Source: an uncultured Lactobacillus sp.
GTDB lineage: Bacteria > Bacillota > Bacilli > Lactobacillales > Lactobacillaceae
Assembly: GCA_910587695.1 (NCBI GenBank)
Contig: CAJUNC010000001.1
Coordinates: 162,660-226,659 of the forward strand
Length of the DNA stretch: 64,000 bases
Reading direction: 5' to 3'
Each line of letters begins with the position of its first letter. The stretch's first letter is position 1. The position numbers and the translations under genes were made by a program. Below, in pieces: positions 29,356 to 38,447 of the stretch. The notes under the pieces were generated by a model. It did not search any database. It worked only from the letters and a program-made list of their open reading frames with translations, and was not told where the DNA came from.

Positions 29356-30258
29356 ATGGATAATAATATAATGATTTGTGGGGAAAACCCTGAACTGCAG
29401 TTATTTTTACAGACATGTATCTTACACGATGAGCATTTAAAATGTTTTTGGTTTCAGATCAATGAAACATCTACTGCACAAGTTGTTTCATTAGTCGAAA
29501 GTTCAGATTTTGCTGATAATTTTAGATTGGAAGCAACTGCACACCCAAAATGGGATGAATTACAGCTGATCTTATTGGGAACACCCCCTAAAGATTATGT
29601 TGAGGCTGAGGGAGAAAATGCGCAACGTCGCTGGGTCCAACTGGTGATCAATCAAGCAATGGCTAATGGTTTTAGGGGTAAGATCTGTGTGGTCTTGCCC
29701 CATGATCATTTGTGGGTCTATTCTGCCTTGCGCTTTTCAGGTTTACCCGCTAATAATGTCTTCGGTTTAGGCACGATGGGGCTTTCTGAAACAGTTGCCC
29801 GCTTGTTGGGCGAACGGTTGGATATTGGGAGCGATCCGATCTACGCTAATGTTATCGGAACGCAAGACGAGGCTTTTATCGCTTGGAGTCGCGCACAGAT
29901 CGCAGGTAATTCGGTGTTAGGGATCGTTGCACAAGATAATAGTTTATTTGGGCAGACAAAATTAGACGAGATCGCTAAAGATTACCAAGCTAAAGCGCTA
30001 CAAGCAAAGCAAGTCGTAACAGTTTTGTGTTTACAACGGATCTGTCGAGCATTGTTTTTCAATCACCCGATCTTAGTCCCCTTGACCCATGAGATCGAAT
30101 TTGCTAAGCAAAAGATCGCGGTCAGTGAACCTGTTGTTTTATCGAAACAGGGAGTAGCTGTTTTGACAAAATTGACGCTCTCAGAAGAAGAAACGACACA
30201 GTATATGGAAGTAAAGCAAAACGTTTTAGCTGAATTAGAAAATTTACGTAAACAATGA
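29356..30258 (+). CDS. Lactate/malate dehydrogenase-fold protein lacking catalytic residues
   Basis: The 300-residue protein aligns by eye with L-lactate dehydrogenases. ICVVLPHDHLWVYSALRFSGLP (about 109-131) matches the NPVD...SGLP region, FGLGTMGLSETVARLLGERL matches the GSGT-LDSARFRYLLGE region, and VIGTQDEAFIAWSRAQIAG matches the GEHGDS-VWS region. The key residues differ: the Asn of NPVD is Leu, the Asp and Arg of LDSAR are replaced (SETV), and the catalytic His of GEHGD is Gln at about residue 170. The N-terminal glycine-rich NAD loop is not seen. It is probably not an active dehydrogenase. The start is ATG 29356 behind GGGGGA. Its stop overlaps the next gene's leader. Confidence 0.7.
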   Translation: MDNNIMICGENPELQLFLQTCILHDEHLKCFWFQINETSTAQVVSLVESSDFADNFRLEATAHPKWDELQLILLGTPPKDYVEAEGENAQRRWVQLVINQAMANGFRGKICVVLPHDHLWVYSALRFSGLPANNVFGLGTMGLSETVARLLGERLDIGSDPIYANVIGTQDEAFIAWSRAQIAGNSVLGIVAQDNSLFGQTKLDEIAKDYQAKALQAKQVVTVLCLQRICRALFFNHPILVPLTHEIEFAKQKIAVSEPVVLSKQGVAVLTKLTLSEEETTQYMEVKQNVLAELENLRKQ

Positions 30259-30275
30259 TAAAGGTGAGGTTTAAG

Positions 30276-30566
30276 ATGAAGATCAGTGAAAATTTTGAAT
30301 ACCCACTATTACCTGAGTGGACGACCGCAGAGATCATTACTGCAAGTGAATTTTACGAAGCAGTTGAGAAAGTTTATACTACTGGGATCGAGCGCGAAGA
30401 GTTTTTAGCTAAGCATAAAAAATTTTTGCAAATGGAGCCAGCGATCATGACTCAAAAACAACTTGATCGAGATTTTGAGCAAGCTTCAGGGATCAGTATT
30501 TACAAAGCAGTTAAGCTGGCTAAGACAACGACTGGAAAACGAGTAAAATTTAAAGAAAAGAGTTGA
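30276..30566 (+). CDS. UPF0223 family protein (YktA-like)
   Basis: This is a 96-residue all-helical cytoplasmic protein. Its N-terminus (FEYPLLPEWTTAEIITASEFY), the central YTTGIEREEFLAKHKKF and the end motif fit UPF0223/YktA, a small Firmicutes family of unknown role, usually upstream of an inositol monophosphatase-type gene as here. GGTGAGG at 30263-30269 sets the start at ATG 30276; an ATG at 30255 is less supported. It overlaps the next gene. Confidence 0.85.
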   Translation: MKISENFEYPLLPEWTTAEIITASEFYEAVEKVYTTGIEREEFLAKHKKFLQMEPAIMTQKQLDRDFEQASGISIYKAVKLAKTTTGKRVKFKEKS

Positions 30567-31351
30567 TGGTGGTGACTGATTGGAAAAAGATCAATGCTAG
30601 TGTGCAAGATTGGTTCAAAGAAGTTCGGTGTCAGTTGCTTGCTGGCTGTGAGAAAGAACTACAAGTTGCAAAAAAAAGTGGACGCACCGATCTAGTAACT
30701 AATATCGATAAGCAAGTTGAAAAATATTTAGTCACTCAGATCAAGCAGACTTTTCCTAATTCGCGTGTTTTAGGCGAAGAAGGTGATCATGACCAAGATC
30801 TAGCAACCTACCAAGGCTTAGTTTGGATCATTGACCCGTTGGATGGAACATTGAATTTTGTGAAACAAAAAGACCATTTTGCAAGTATGCTAGCAGTTTA
30901 TGAAAACGGCCATGAAAAATTGGGCTATATTCTCGATGTGATCAACGATAAACTCTATTGGGGCGGACCAGAAAGTGGCGTTTTTTGCAATACTGATCGA
31001 TTGCCACAAGTGCCTGATCTTTCCCTTGAGCAAGGATTATTCGATGTCAGTGGTCGGATGCTAGTTCATAATTACCGCAATATTGCGCAAGTTGCAAAAA
31101 AAAGTATGGGGATCCGAGTCTATGGCAGTGCGGGGATCGGTTTTATCCATGTTTTGACCGGTAAAACGATAGGCTATTGCTCCCATCTTCATCCTTGGGA
31201 TCATGCAGCCGGAAAGATATTGGCAAAAGCGCATGGTTTAAGCGTAAAAAGCATTGACGATAGTGAATTAGATGTGCTATCATCAAATGATGTATTAGTA
31301 GCGACGAAAAATGCTAAGAACGATATTATCAAGCTGATGCGTAAGCGTTAG
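30566..31351 (+). CDS. Inositol monophosphatase family protein
   Basis: The 261-residue protein has the metal-binding motifs of the IMPase superfamily: GEEGD (about 70), WIIDPLDGTLNFV (about 87-99) and the C-terminal HPWDHAAG (about 210). All Asp and Glu ligands are present, so it should be an active Mg-dependent phosphatase. In lactobacilli the natural substrate is uncertain; candidates are inositol phosphate, NADP or 3'-phosphoadenosine 5'-phosphate. The start is ambiguous among TTG 30563, ATG 30566 and GTG 30569-30572; the gene overlaps the UPF0223 stop and is probably translationally coupled. Confidence 0.9.
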   Translation: MVVTDWKKINASVQDWFKEVRCQLLAGCEKELQVAKKSGRTDLVTNIDKQVEKYLVTQIKQTFPNSRVLGEEGDHDQDLATYQGLVWIIDPLDGTLNFVKQKDHFASMLAVYENGHEKLGYILDVINDKLYWGGPESGVFCNTDRLPQVPDLSLEQGLFDVSGRMLVHNYRNIAQVAKKSMGIRVYGSAGIGFIHVLTGKTIGYCSHLHPWDHAAGKILAKAHGLSVKSIDDSELDVLSSNDVLVATKNAKNDIIKLMRKR

Positions 31352-31355
31352 CTTG

Positions 31356-31384
31356 AAACTGTGGCACTAAGTCACAGTTTTTTT
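31356..31384 (+). terminator. Terminator after the IMPase gene
   Basis: AAACTGTG (31356-31363) pairs with CACAGTTT (31373-31380), followed by a run of T to 31384. Confidence 0.9.
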
Positions 31385-31502
31385 ATGTGGGTTCTTGAAA
31401 ATGAGATAATTTTTTCATGACATTCAAAGTCGATAGGCCGTTAGGGTTATTGAATTGAAGGGGCATTTCTCAAGCAGTAGATTTTGAAAGGAAGAAACAA
31501 CT

Positions 31503-33344
31503 TTGAAAACACGTGATGATATTCGTAATGTTGCGATCATTGCCCACGTTGACCATGGTAAGACAACATTAGTTAACGAATTATTGAAACAATCAGATAC
31601 GCTTGATGAACACACCGACATCGGCGATCGTGCGATGGACTCAAATGATATTGAAAAGGAACGTGGGATCACGATCCTTTCCAAAAACACAGCGGTAAAA
31701 TATAACGGTAAACAGATCAACATCTTAGATACACCAGGACACGCCGACTTTGGTGGGGAAGTGGAACGTATCATGAAAATGGTCGATGGTGTTTTACTTA
31801 TCGTGGATGCGTTTGAAGGAACGATGCCACAAACACGTTTCGTGTTGAAAAAAGCTTTAGAACAACACTTGACACCAGTAGTCGTGATCAATAAGATCGA
31901 CCGTCCAGGTGCTCGCCCAGAAGAAGTTGTTGATGAAGTGTTAGATCTCTTTATCGAACTTGGTGCTGATGAAGAACAACTTGAATTCCCAGTTATCTAT
32001 GCATCTGCGATGAACGGGACATCTTCTTTTGACTCTGACCCAGCTAAACAAGAACACACAATGGATCCGATCTTCAACACGATCTTAGATGCTATTCCAG
32101 CTCCAAAAGATAATGCTGATGAACCATTGCAATTCCAAGTTGCAATGCTTGACTACGATGATTTCGTAGGTCGTATCGGTATTGGTCGTGTCTTCCGCGG
32201 TAAGATCAAAGTGGGTGATCAAGTTACAGTTATGAAGCTTGATGGTACACAAAAGAACTTCCGTGTAACTAAACTCTTTGGTTTCTTTGGCTTGAAACGG
32301 CTTGAGATCCAAGAAGCTAAAGCAGGTGACTTGATCGCTGTTTCAGGGATGGATGATATCTTCGTTGGGGAAACAGTTTGCCCAGCTGATCATCCTGAAG
32401 CATTGCCATTATTGCGGATCGACCCACCTACATTGCAAATGACTTTTATGACAAATGATTCTCCATTTGTTGGTCGTGATGGTGACAAAGTTACTGCACG
32501 TAAATTAGAAGATCGTTTGAAGATGCAATTGCACACGGACGTTTCTTTGAAGGTCGAAGATACTGATTCTCCAGATGCATGGACTGTTTCTGGTCGTGGG
32601 GAGTTACACTTGTCGATCTTGATCGAAATGTTACGCCGTGAAGGTTTTGAATTGGCTGTATCTCGTCCTAAGGTTATTTACCGTGAGATCGATGGCCAAT
32701 TATGTGAACCATTTGAAAGTGTGATCATCGATACACCTGATGAATACTCCGGTTCTGTTATCGACTCAATGGCTCAACGTAAAGGTGAAATGTTGAACAT
32801 GGAAACTGGTTTGAATGGTCAAACACGTTTGGTATTCTCAACTCCAACACGTGGTTTGATCGGTTATGATTCCCAATTTCTTTCCATGACACGTGGTTAT
32901 GGTATCTTAAACCACACATTTGCTGAATACAAACCAGTCATTCGCAACTGGGAACCTGGTCGTCGTAACGGTGCTTTGGTTTCGATCAACCAAGGTAAAG
33001 CAACGACTTATGCGATCATGGGGGTCGAAGGTCGTGGTACGATCTACGTTGATCCAGGTACAGAAGTTTATGAAGGGATGATCGTAGGTCAATCTTCACG
33101 TGAACGTGATATCTCAGTTAATATCACTAAGGGTAAGAACATGACCAACGTCCGTTCTTCTAACAAGGACCAAACAGCAACGATCAAGAAACCAACACAT
33201 TTGACATTGGAAGAATCGCTTGAATTCTTGAATGAAGATGAATTGTTGGAGATCACGCCAGAAAACATTCGTTTACGCAAACGTATCTTAGAAACAAATG
33301 CGCGTGAAAAAGCAGCTAAAAAAGCAGCTAAAGCAACACAATAA
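31503..33344 (+). CDS. typA: Translational GTPase TypA (BipA)
   Basis: TypA/BipA is an EF-G-like ribosome-associated GTPase needed for ribosome assembly and stress or cold adaptation. The 613 residues show the G1 loop AHVDHGKTT (about 14-22), the G2 region ERGITI, G3 DTPGHADFGGEV, and G4 NKIDR, followed by EF-G-type domains and the BipA-specific C-terminus. Translation begins at TTG 31503 behind GAAAGGAAG. It is flanked by terminators on both sides and appears monocistronic. Confidence 0.96.
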   Translation: MKTRDDIRNVAIIAHVDHGKTTLVNELLKQSDTLDEHTDIGDRAMDSNDIEKERGITILSKNTAVKYNGKQINILDTPGHADFGGEVERIMKMVDGVLLIVDAFEGTMPQTRFVLKKALEQHLTPVVVINKIDRPGARPEEVVDEVLDLFIELGADEEQLEFPVIYASAMNGTSSFDSDPAKQEHTMDPIFNTILDAIPAPKDNADEPLQFQVAMLDYDDFVGRIGIGRVFRGKIKVGDQVTVMKLDGTQKNFRVTKLFGFFGLKRLEIQEAKAGDLIAVSGMDDIFVGETVCPADHPEALPLLRIDPPTLQMTFMTNDSPFVGRDGDKVTARKLEDRLKMQLHTDVSLKVEDTDSPDAWTVSGRGELHLSILIEMLRREGFELAVSRPKVIYREIDGQLCEPFESVIIDTPDEYSGSVIDSMAQRKGEMLNMETGLNGQTRLVFSTPTRGLIGYDSQFLSMTRGYGILNHTFAEYKPVIRNWEPGRRNGALVSINQGKATTYAIMGVEGRGTIYVDPGTEVYEGMIVGQSSRERDISVNITKGKNMTNVRSSNKDQTATIKKPTHLTLEESLEFLNEDELLEITPENIRLRKRILETNAREKAAKKAAKATQ

Positions 33345-33354
33345 TAGTTATGCT

Positions 33355-33393
33355 AAACCACAAGTGTGATCTCAATTGCACTTGTGGTTTTTT
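33355..33393 (+). terminator. Terminator of typA
   Basis: AAACCACAAGTG (33355-33366) pairs with CACTTGTGGTTT (33379-33390), followed by more T. Confidence 0.93.
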
Positions 33394-33489
33394 AGTAATT
33401 TTGTAAATATTTTTAAGTGTTACAGTTGAACAGACATATTCGATCGGTTTTATGATATAATTGCGGAAGTATGAGAGGAGATCAAGTTG

Positions 33490-33780
33490 ATGGAAAACTT
33501 TATTTCAAAACAACAGGCTTTAGCTGTTTTGCAACAAGATGCGGCTGAGATCTGTGACCTATTAGGCAAGCAAAGTAATATTTTGTGTCGGACGGATTGT
33601 CCTGCTTTTGAAGAGGTTGCAGATACAAGGATCTACGGCTTTTCTTGTGAAGTCAAGTTTTTGATACGGAGTGGTTTATTGACCACTTCGGAGGGGCATC
33701 AGCTGGTAAAAGAACTTGAAGAAAAATTAGGTAATATCCAAGCAAGGGTGACACCAGACGTTGGAGTGGAATGGGAATGA
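33490..33780 (+). CDS. ylaN: YlaN family protein (UPF0358/DUF1507)
   Basis: YlaN proteins are about 90-100 residues and almost wholly helical. This one has 96 residues, the CPAFEEVADTRIYGFSCEVKFLIRSGL core and the EGHQLVKELEEKL helix of the family. In Bacillus and Staphylococcus YlaN is linked to iron homeostasis through Fur, which is family knowledge only. AGGAG (33476-33480) serves ATG 33490 or TTG 33487. The stop overlaps ftsW, repeating the ylaN-ftsW-pyc order of Bacillus. Confidence 0.88.
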   Translation: MENFISKQQALAVLQQDAAEICDLLGKQSNILCRTDCPAFEEVADTRIYGFSCEVKFLIRSGLLTTSEGHQLVKELEEKLGNIQARVTPDVGVEWE

Positions 33781-34979
33781 AGACAAAGTTTTTAAATAAA
33801 CTAAAATATTTTGATTATGGCTTATTTATACCTTTTCTAATTTTATGCTTGATCGGGATCGTGATGGTTTATTCGGCTAGTTCGATCAATCTATCATATT
33901 TGACCGGAAAAACGATGCAGTATTTTATCCGTCAATCGATCTATGTGATCATTGGGATCAGTTTGACAGTACTATTTGCGCAAACTAACCCACGTTGGTG
34001 GCGTCGACCGCGGATGTTATTTTTTGGCTGGGTCTTTTTAATGGGACTCTTGTTCTATGCTAAGTTCTTTACTTCAGCTATCAATGGGGCAAATGGCTGG
34101 ATCAATTTAAAAGTGATCAGTATCCAGCCTTCTGAAATTTGTAAACTATACTTAGTGATGTTTTTAGCTAATCTTTTTGCTAATTACACAGCCAAAGGTA
34201 AGAATGTCTTTTGTAAAAGAATGAGAAGCAAGTTTATCACAAAGGAACTATTTCTCTTTTTGATGGTCGCATCGATGTTGGGACTGATCGTATACGCACC
34301 TGACTTTGGTGGCTTTGGGATCAGTTTTGCGATCGTTATCGTGATGTATTTAGCTTATGCTGATCTAAACTACAAAATGAGCACTTGGATCATTGTCTTA
34401 GGGACTACGCTTCTAGGGATCAGTGCTTATCTTTTGCAGTTTACGACTATTTTTAGTAACACAAAACTCGGTTATATCATACAACGTTTTTTGGCAGTGT
34501 TTGATCCATTTAAATATGCTAATTCGAGTGGTAAACAGTTGGTAAATTCATTTTATGCTGTCAGCAATGGTGGTTTGATCGGGCGCGGGCTCGGTGAAAG
34601 TATCCAAAAAAGAGGCTACCTTCCTGAACCGTATACCGATTTTATTCTCTCTGTGATCGCTGAAGAATTAGGTGTGTTGGGAGTGGTCGTTGTGCTGTGT
34701 TTATTGGCTTGGATCATTTTAAGGATCTTTTTGATCGGTATTCGATCAAAGAGCGTCTATGCGATGTATTTTTGTTATGGTATAGGGACTTTTTTTGCTG
34801 TTGAGACCTTCTTTAATGTTGGTGGAGCGATCGGCTTGCTACCGATCACCGGTGTTACATTGCCATTTATCTCTTATGGGGGCTCAAGTATGATCGTTTT
34901 AACGATCGCTTTGGGTATGGTGATGAATATTTCAGCGACGCAAAAACGGGGTCTTGAAGTAGAAGTTTTTGGTAAGTAA
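33777..34979 (+). CDS. ftsW: FtsW/RodA/SpoVE family peptidoglycan polymerase
   Basis: This is a SEDS glycosyltransferase that polymerises lipid II. The 400 residues form about ten transmembrane helices. Signatures include MVYSASS in the first helix, the NGANGWINL loop, the QPSE motif, the YLPEPYTDFI segment and the C-terminal GVTLPFISYGGSS. Position between ylaN and pyc matches Bacillus ftsW, so septal rather than elongation function is likely, working with PBP2B at 1658. I chose ATG 33777, seven bases after GGAGTGG; ATG 33771 is too close. Confidence 0.92.
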   Translation: MKTKFLNKLKYFDYGLFIPFLILCLIGIVMVYSASSINLSYLTGKTMQYFIRQSIYVIIGISLTVLFAQTNPRWWRRPRMLFFGWVFLMGLLFYAKFFTSAINGANGWINLKVISIQPSEICKLYLVMFLANLFANYTAKGKNVFCKRMRSKFITKELFLFLMVASMLGLIVYAPDFGGFGISFAIVIVMYLAYADLNYKMSTWIIVLGTTLLGISAYLLQFTTIFSNTKLGYIIQRFLAVFDPFKYANSSGKQLVNSFYAVSNGGLIGRGLGESIQKRGYLPEPYTDFILSVIAEELGVLGVVVVLCLLAWIILRIFLIGIRSKSVYAMYFCYGIGTFFAVETFFNVGGAIGLLPITGVTLPFISYGGSSMIVLTIALGMVMNISATQKRGLEVEVFGK

Positions 34980-35021
34980 GTCTGTAGGAGATGGAATAAT
35001 TTAGGAAAGTGGTGTTTATTG

Positions 35022-38000
35022 ATGAAAAAGATTTTAATTGCTAACCGTGGCGAGATCGCGATTCGGATCATTCGAGCGTGTCATGAACTTAATTTACAAA
35101 CAGTTGCGATCTATGCTAAAGAAGATGAGTATGGAGTCCATCGTTTCAGAGCTGATGAATCCTATCTTGTTGGAGCTGGAAAAAAACCGATCGAAGCTTA
35201 TCTGGATATGGATGATATCATCCGGATCGCCAAAATGACAGGAGCCGATGGGATCCACCCTGGATATGGTTTTCTTTCTGAAAATGAAGAATTTGCCCAA
35301 AAATGTGAAGATGCCGGGATCACATTTATTGGACCAACAGTTAAGCAATTACAAATGTTTGGTGATAAGATCGAAGCTAAAGAAGTGGCACATGCTGCTG
35401 GATTAGAGACGATCCCAGGGACTGAAGAGCCAGTCAGATCGATCACTCAAGTCCGTGACTTTGCCGATCAACATGGTTATCCGATCATGGTCAAAGCTGC
35501 TTTAGGTGGCGGGGGTCGTGGGATGCGGATCGTCTATTCTGAAGATGAATTAGAAGAAGCTTACAATCGTGCGCGCAGTGAAGCCATGCAATCTTTTGGC
35601 GATGATGAGCTTTATGTCGAAAAATACCTACAAAATCCTAAGCATATCGAAGTACAGATCTTGGGGGACAAATATGGCAATATCCTGCATTTGTTTGAAC
35701 GTGATTGTTCTGTGCAACGTCGTCATCAAAAGGTGATCGAATTTGCGCCAAGTATCACCTTAGATGATAAACGTCGGCAAGAGATCTGTGAGGCAGCCGT
35801 TCGCTTAGCTAAAAGTGTCAACTATCAAAATGCTGGAACAGTCGAATTCTTAGTTACAGATGATAAATTTTATTTCATCGAAGTCAATCCTCGTGTCCAA
35901 GTAGAACACACGGTCACTGAAATGATCACTGAGATCGATATCGTTCAATCCCAGATCTTGATCGCTGCGGGTAAAGATCTCTTTAAAGATCTACACCTGC
36001 CACAACAAAAAGATCTTAAATATCATGGCTGTGCGATCCAATGTCGGATCACGACCGAAGATCCTGAAAATAATTTCATGCCAGATACAGGTAAGATCGA
36101 AACGTATCGTTCACCAGGTGGTTTTGGTGTGCGGTTAGATGGTGGAAACGCTTATGCTGGTGCCGTCGTGACCCCATTTTACGATTCATTGTTGGTAAAG
36201 ACATGTGTGCAAGCACGGACTTTTAATGAAGCTGTAGCTAAAATGGATCGAGTCTTACGTGAATTCAAGATCCGTGGAGTTAAGACTAATATTGATTTCA
36301 TGCGTAAAGTTATCAATAATGAGGTCTTCAAAGCAGGTGCTGCTAACACGACTTTCATCGATCAAACACCTAGCTTATTTGAGTTTGAACGTAAACCTAA
36401 TACGGTCAACCAGTTGCTCAAATATATCGGGGATGTAACAGTCAATGGGTTCCCGGGAGTTAAGCAACAAAAGAAGATCTTTGTACCAGATATCAAGTTA
36501 AAAGATACTTTTGCACCAAGTGATGACATCAATGCTAAAAAAGTCTTTGATGATTTAGGGGCTGAGGCAACGATGAAATGGGTCAAAGATCAAAAAGAAG
36601 TTCTTTTGACCGATACTTCAATGCGTGATGCTCACCAAAGTTTGTTTGCAACACGGATGCGGACTAAAGATATGGCCCCAGTGATCGAAGTTTACGATAA
36701 GGCTTTGCCAAATGTCTTTTCCGCTGAAGTTTGGGGGGGAGCGACTTTTGATGTAGCTTATCGCTTCTTGAATGAAGATCCATGGTTACGTTTGAGGTTC
36801 ATGCGTGAAAAAATGCCACATACGCTCTTGCAAATGCTTTTACGTGGATCAAATGCAGTTGGTTATCAAAACTACCCAGATAACGTCTTAAAAGCATTTA
36901 TCGATAAGAGTGCAGCTAATGGGGTCGATGTTTTTAGGATCTTTGATAGTTTGAACTGGATCGAACAAATGGAAAAGAGCATTCGATATGTACGAGATAC
37001 AGGCAAGATAGCTGAAGGTACGATGTGTTACACCGGAGATATTTTAGATAAGAATGAAACTAAATATACTTTGGCTTACTATGAAAATTTGGCTAAACAA
37101 TTAGTTGATGCAGGTTCACAGATCATTGGTATCAAAGATATGGCCGGTTTACTCAAACCAAAAGCTGCCTTTGAGTTGGTCGGAGCTTTGAAGCAAAAAG
37201 TTGATGTGCCGATCCACTTGCATACGCATGATACAACTGGAAATGGGGTCTCAACTTATGTGGCTGCAACTAAAGCAGGTGTCGATATTGTCGATACAGC
37301 TATGAGCTCGCTTTCTGGAACAACAAGTCAACCAAGTATGGGAAGTTTCTATTACGCATTGGAAGAAGATGCACGCCAACCAAAACTTGAAATGGAAAAT
37401 GTTGAAAAGATCAATCAATATTGGCAAGGAGTAAAACCGTTCTACCAAGCCTTCATGAATGGGATGACCTCGCCGCAAACTGATATTTATCAAACAGGGA
37501 TGCCAGGGGGTCAATATTCTAACTTACAACAACAAGCTAAAGCATTGGGGATCGATGACTTTGAATTAGTTAAGCAAACTTATCGCGATGTCAATGAACT
37601 TTTAGGTGATATCATCAAGGTCACACCAAGTTCAAAAGTTGTTGGTGACTTTGCGATCTTTATGATCCAAAATAACTTGACTAAAGATAACATCTTGACT
37701 CGTGGTCAACAACTCGATTTCCCTGAATCTGTAGTTGATTTCTTCTACGGTGATCTTGGCCAACCATATGGTGGTTTCCCAGATAAATTGCAAAAAGTTG
37801 TCTTAAAGGACAAAAAGCCGATCACTGTTCGTCCAGGGAGTTTAGCAAAGCCAGTTGATTTTGCTAAGATGGAACAAGAATTGATAGAAAAGATCAAGCG
37901 TAAACCAACGGCTGAAGAAGTATTGAGCTATATTCTTTACCCAGATGTCTTCATGGGATATGAAGAAAATACAAAACGCTTTGGTTCAATGGGCGTCTTG

Positions 38001-38447
38001 GATACGACGACGTTTTATCAAGGGATGCGTCCAGGTGAAACGGTTCGGGTCAAATTTAGACCAGGTCGTTCTTCGATCTTTAGATTGGATTCGATCTCTG
38101 ATGCTGATGAAGATGGTAATCGCAGTCTTTTCTTCTCAGTCAACGGTCAAAACTTGCAGATCGTGATCCATGATAAGAGTAAGGAAGCTAAGGTCAATGC
38201 TATTCCTAAGGCTGAACCAACTAATCCAAATCATATTGGGGCAACATTGAGTGGTTCGGTGCTAAACGTCTTAGTCAAAAAAGACCAAGTCGTTAAGAAG
38301 GGTGAACCGTTGGTAGTTACCGAAGCGATGAAGATGGAAACCACGATCAAAGCGCCATTTGATGGTAAAGTGACTCATATTTATGTTAAAGATGGCGATG
38401 TTTTGGCAAGTCAAGATCTGCTGCTTGAATTAGAGCCTGTTAAATAA
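35022..38447 (+). CDS. pyc: Pyruvate carboxylase
   Basis: This biotin enzyme makes oxaloacetate from pyruvate and bicarbonate with ATP. The 1141 residues contain, in order, the biotin carboxylase domain (1-450; ATP-grasp with GGGGRGMR and the EVNPRVQVEHTVTE site), the carboxyltransferase TIM barrel (about 525-800; DTSMRDAHQS near 528), the tetramerisation region, and the biotinyl domain with the target Lys at about 1104 in TEAMKMETT. In lactic acid bacteria it supplies aspartate. The ATG at 35022 is preferred over TTG at 35019. No riboswitch was seen in the short 42-base gap after ftsW. Confidence 0.97.
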   Translation: MKKILIANRGEIAIRIIRACHELNLQTVAIYAKEDEYGVHRFRADESYLVGAGKKPIEAYLDMDDIIRIAKMTGADGIHPGYGFLSENEEFAQKCEDAGITFIGPTVKQLQMFGDKIEAKEVAHAAGLETIPGTEEPVRSITQVRDFADQHGYPIMVKAALGGGGRGMRIVYSEDELEEAYNRARSEAMQSFGDDELYVEKYLQNPKHIEVQILGDKYGNILHLFERDCSVQRRHQKVIEFAPSITLDDKRRQEICEAAVRLAKSVNYQNAGTVEFLVTDDKFYFIEVNPRVQVEHTVTEMITEIDIVQSQILIAAGKDLFKDLHLPQQKDLKYHGCAIQCRITTEDPENNFMPDTGKIETYRSPGGFGVRLDGGNAYAGAVVTPFYDSLLVKTCVQARTFNEAVAKMDRVLREFKIRGVKTNIDFMRKVINNEVFKAGAANTTFIDQTPSLFEFERKPNTVNQLLKYIGDVTVNGFPGVKQQKKIFVPDIKLKDTFAPSDDINAKKVFDDLGAEATMKWVKDQKEVLLTDTSMRDAHQSLFATRMRTKDMAPVIEVYDKALPNVFSAEVWGGATFDVAYRFLNEDPWLRLRFMREKMPHTLLQMLLRGSNAVGYQNYPDNVLKAFIDKSAANGVDVFRIFDSLNWIEQMEKSIRYVRDTGKIAEGTMCYTGDILDKNETKYTLAYYENLAKQLVDAGSQIIGIKDMAGLLKPKAAFELVGALKQKVDVPIHLHTHDTTGNGVSTYVAATKAGVDIVDTAMSSLSGTTSQPSMGSFYYALEEDARQPKLEMENVEKINQYWQGVKPFYQAFMNGMTSPQTDIYQTGMPGGQYSNLQQQAKALGIDDFELVKQTYRDVNELLGDIIKVTPSSKVVGDFAIFMIQNNLTKDNILTRGQQLDFPESVVDFFYGDLGQPYGGFPDKLQKVVLKDKKPITVRPGSLAKPVDFAKMEQELIEKIKRKPTAEEVLSYILYPDVFMGYEENTKRFGSMGVLDTTTFYQGMRPGETVRVKFRPGRSSIFRLDSISDADEDGNRSLFFSVNGQNLQIVIHDKSKEAKVNAIPKAEPTNPNHIGATLSGSVLNVLVKKDQVVKKGEPLVVTEAMKMETTIKAPFDGKVTHIYVKDGDVLASQDLLLELEPVK

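Noticed and set aside
31424..31891. Open frame of 155 codons antisense to the start of typA
   Set aside because: It overlaps the typA ribosome binding site and G domain completely and has no promoter, Shine-Dalgarno sequence or family resemblance.
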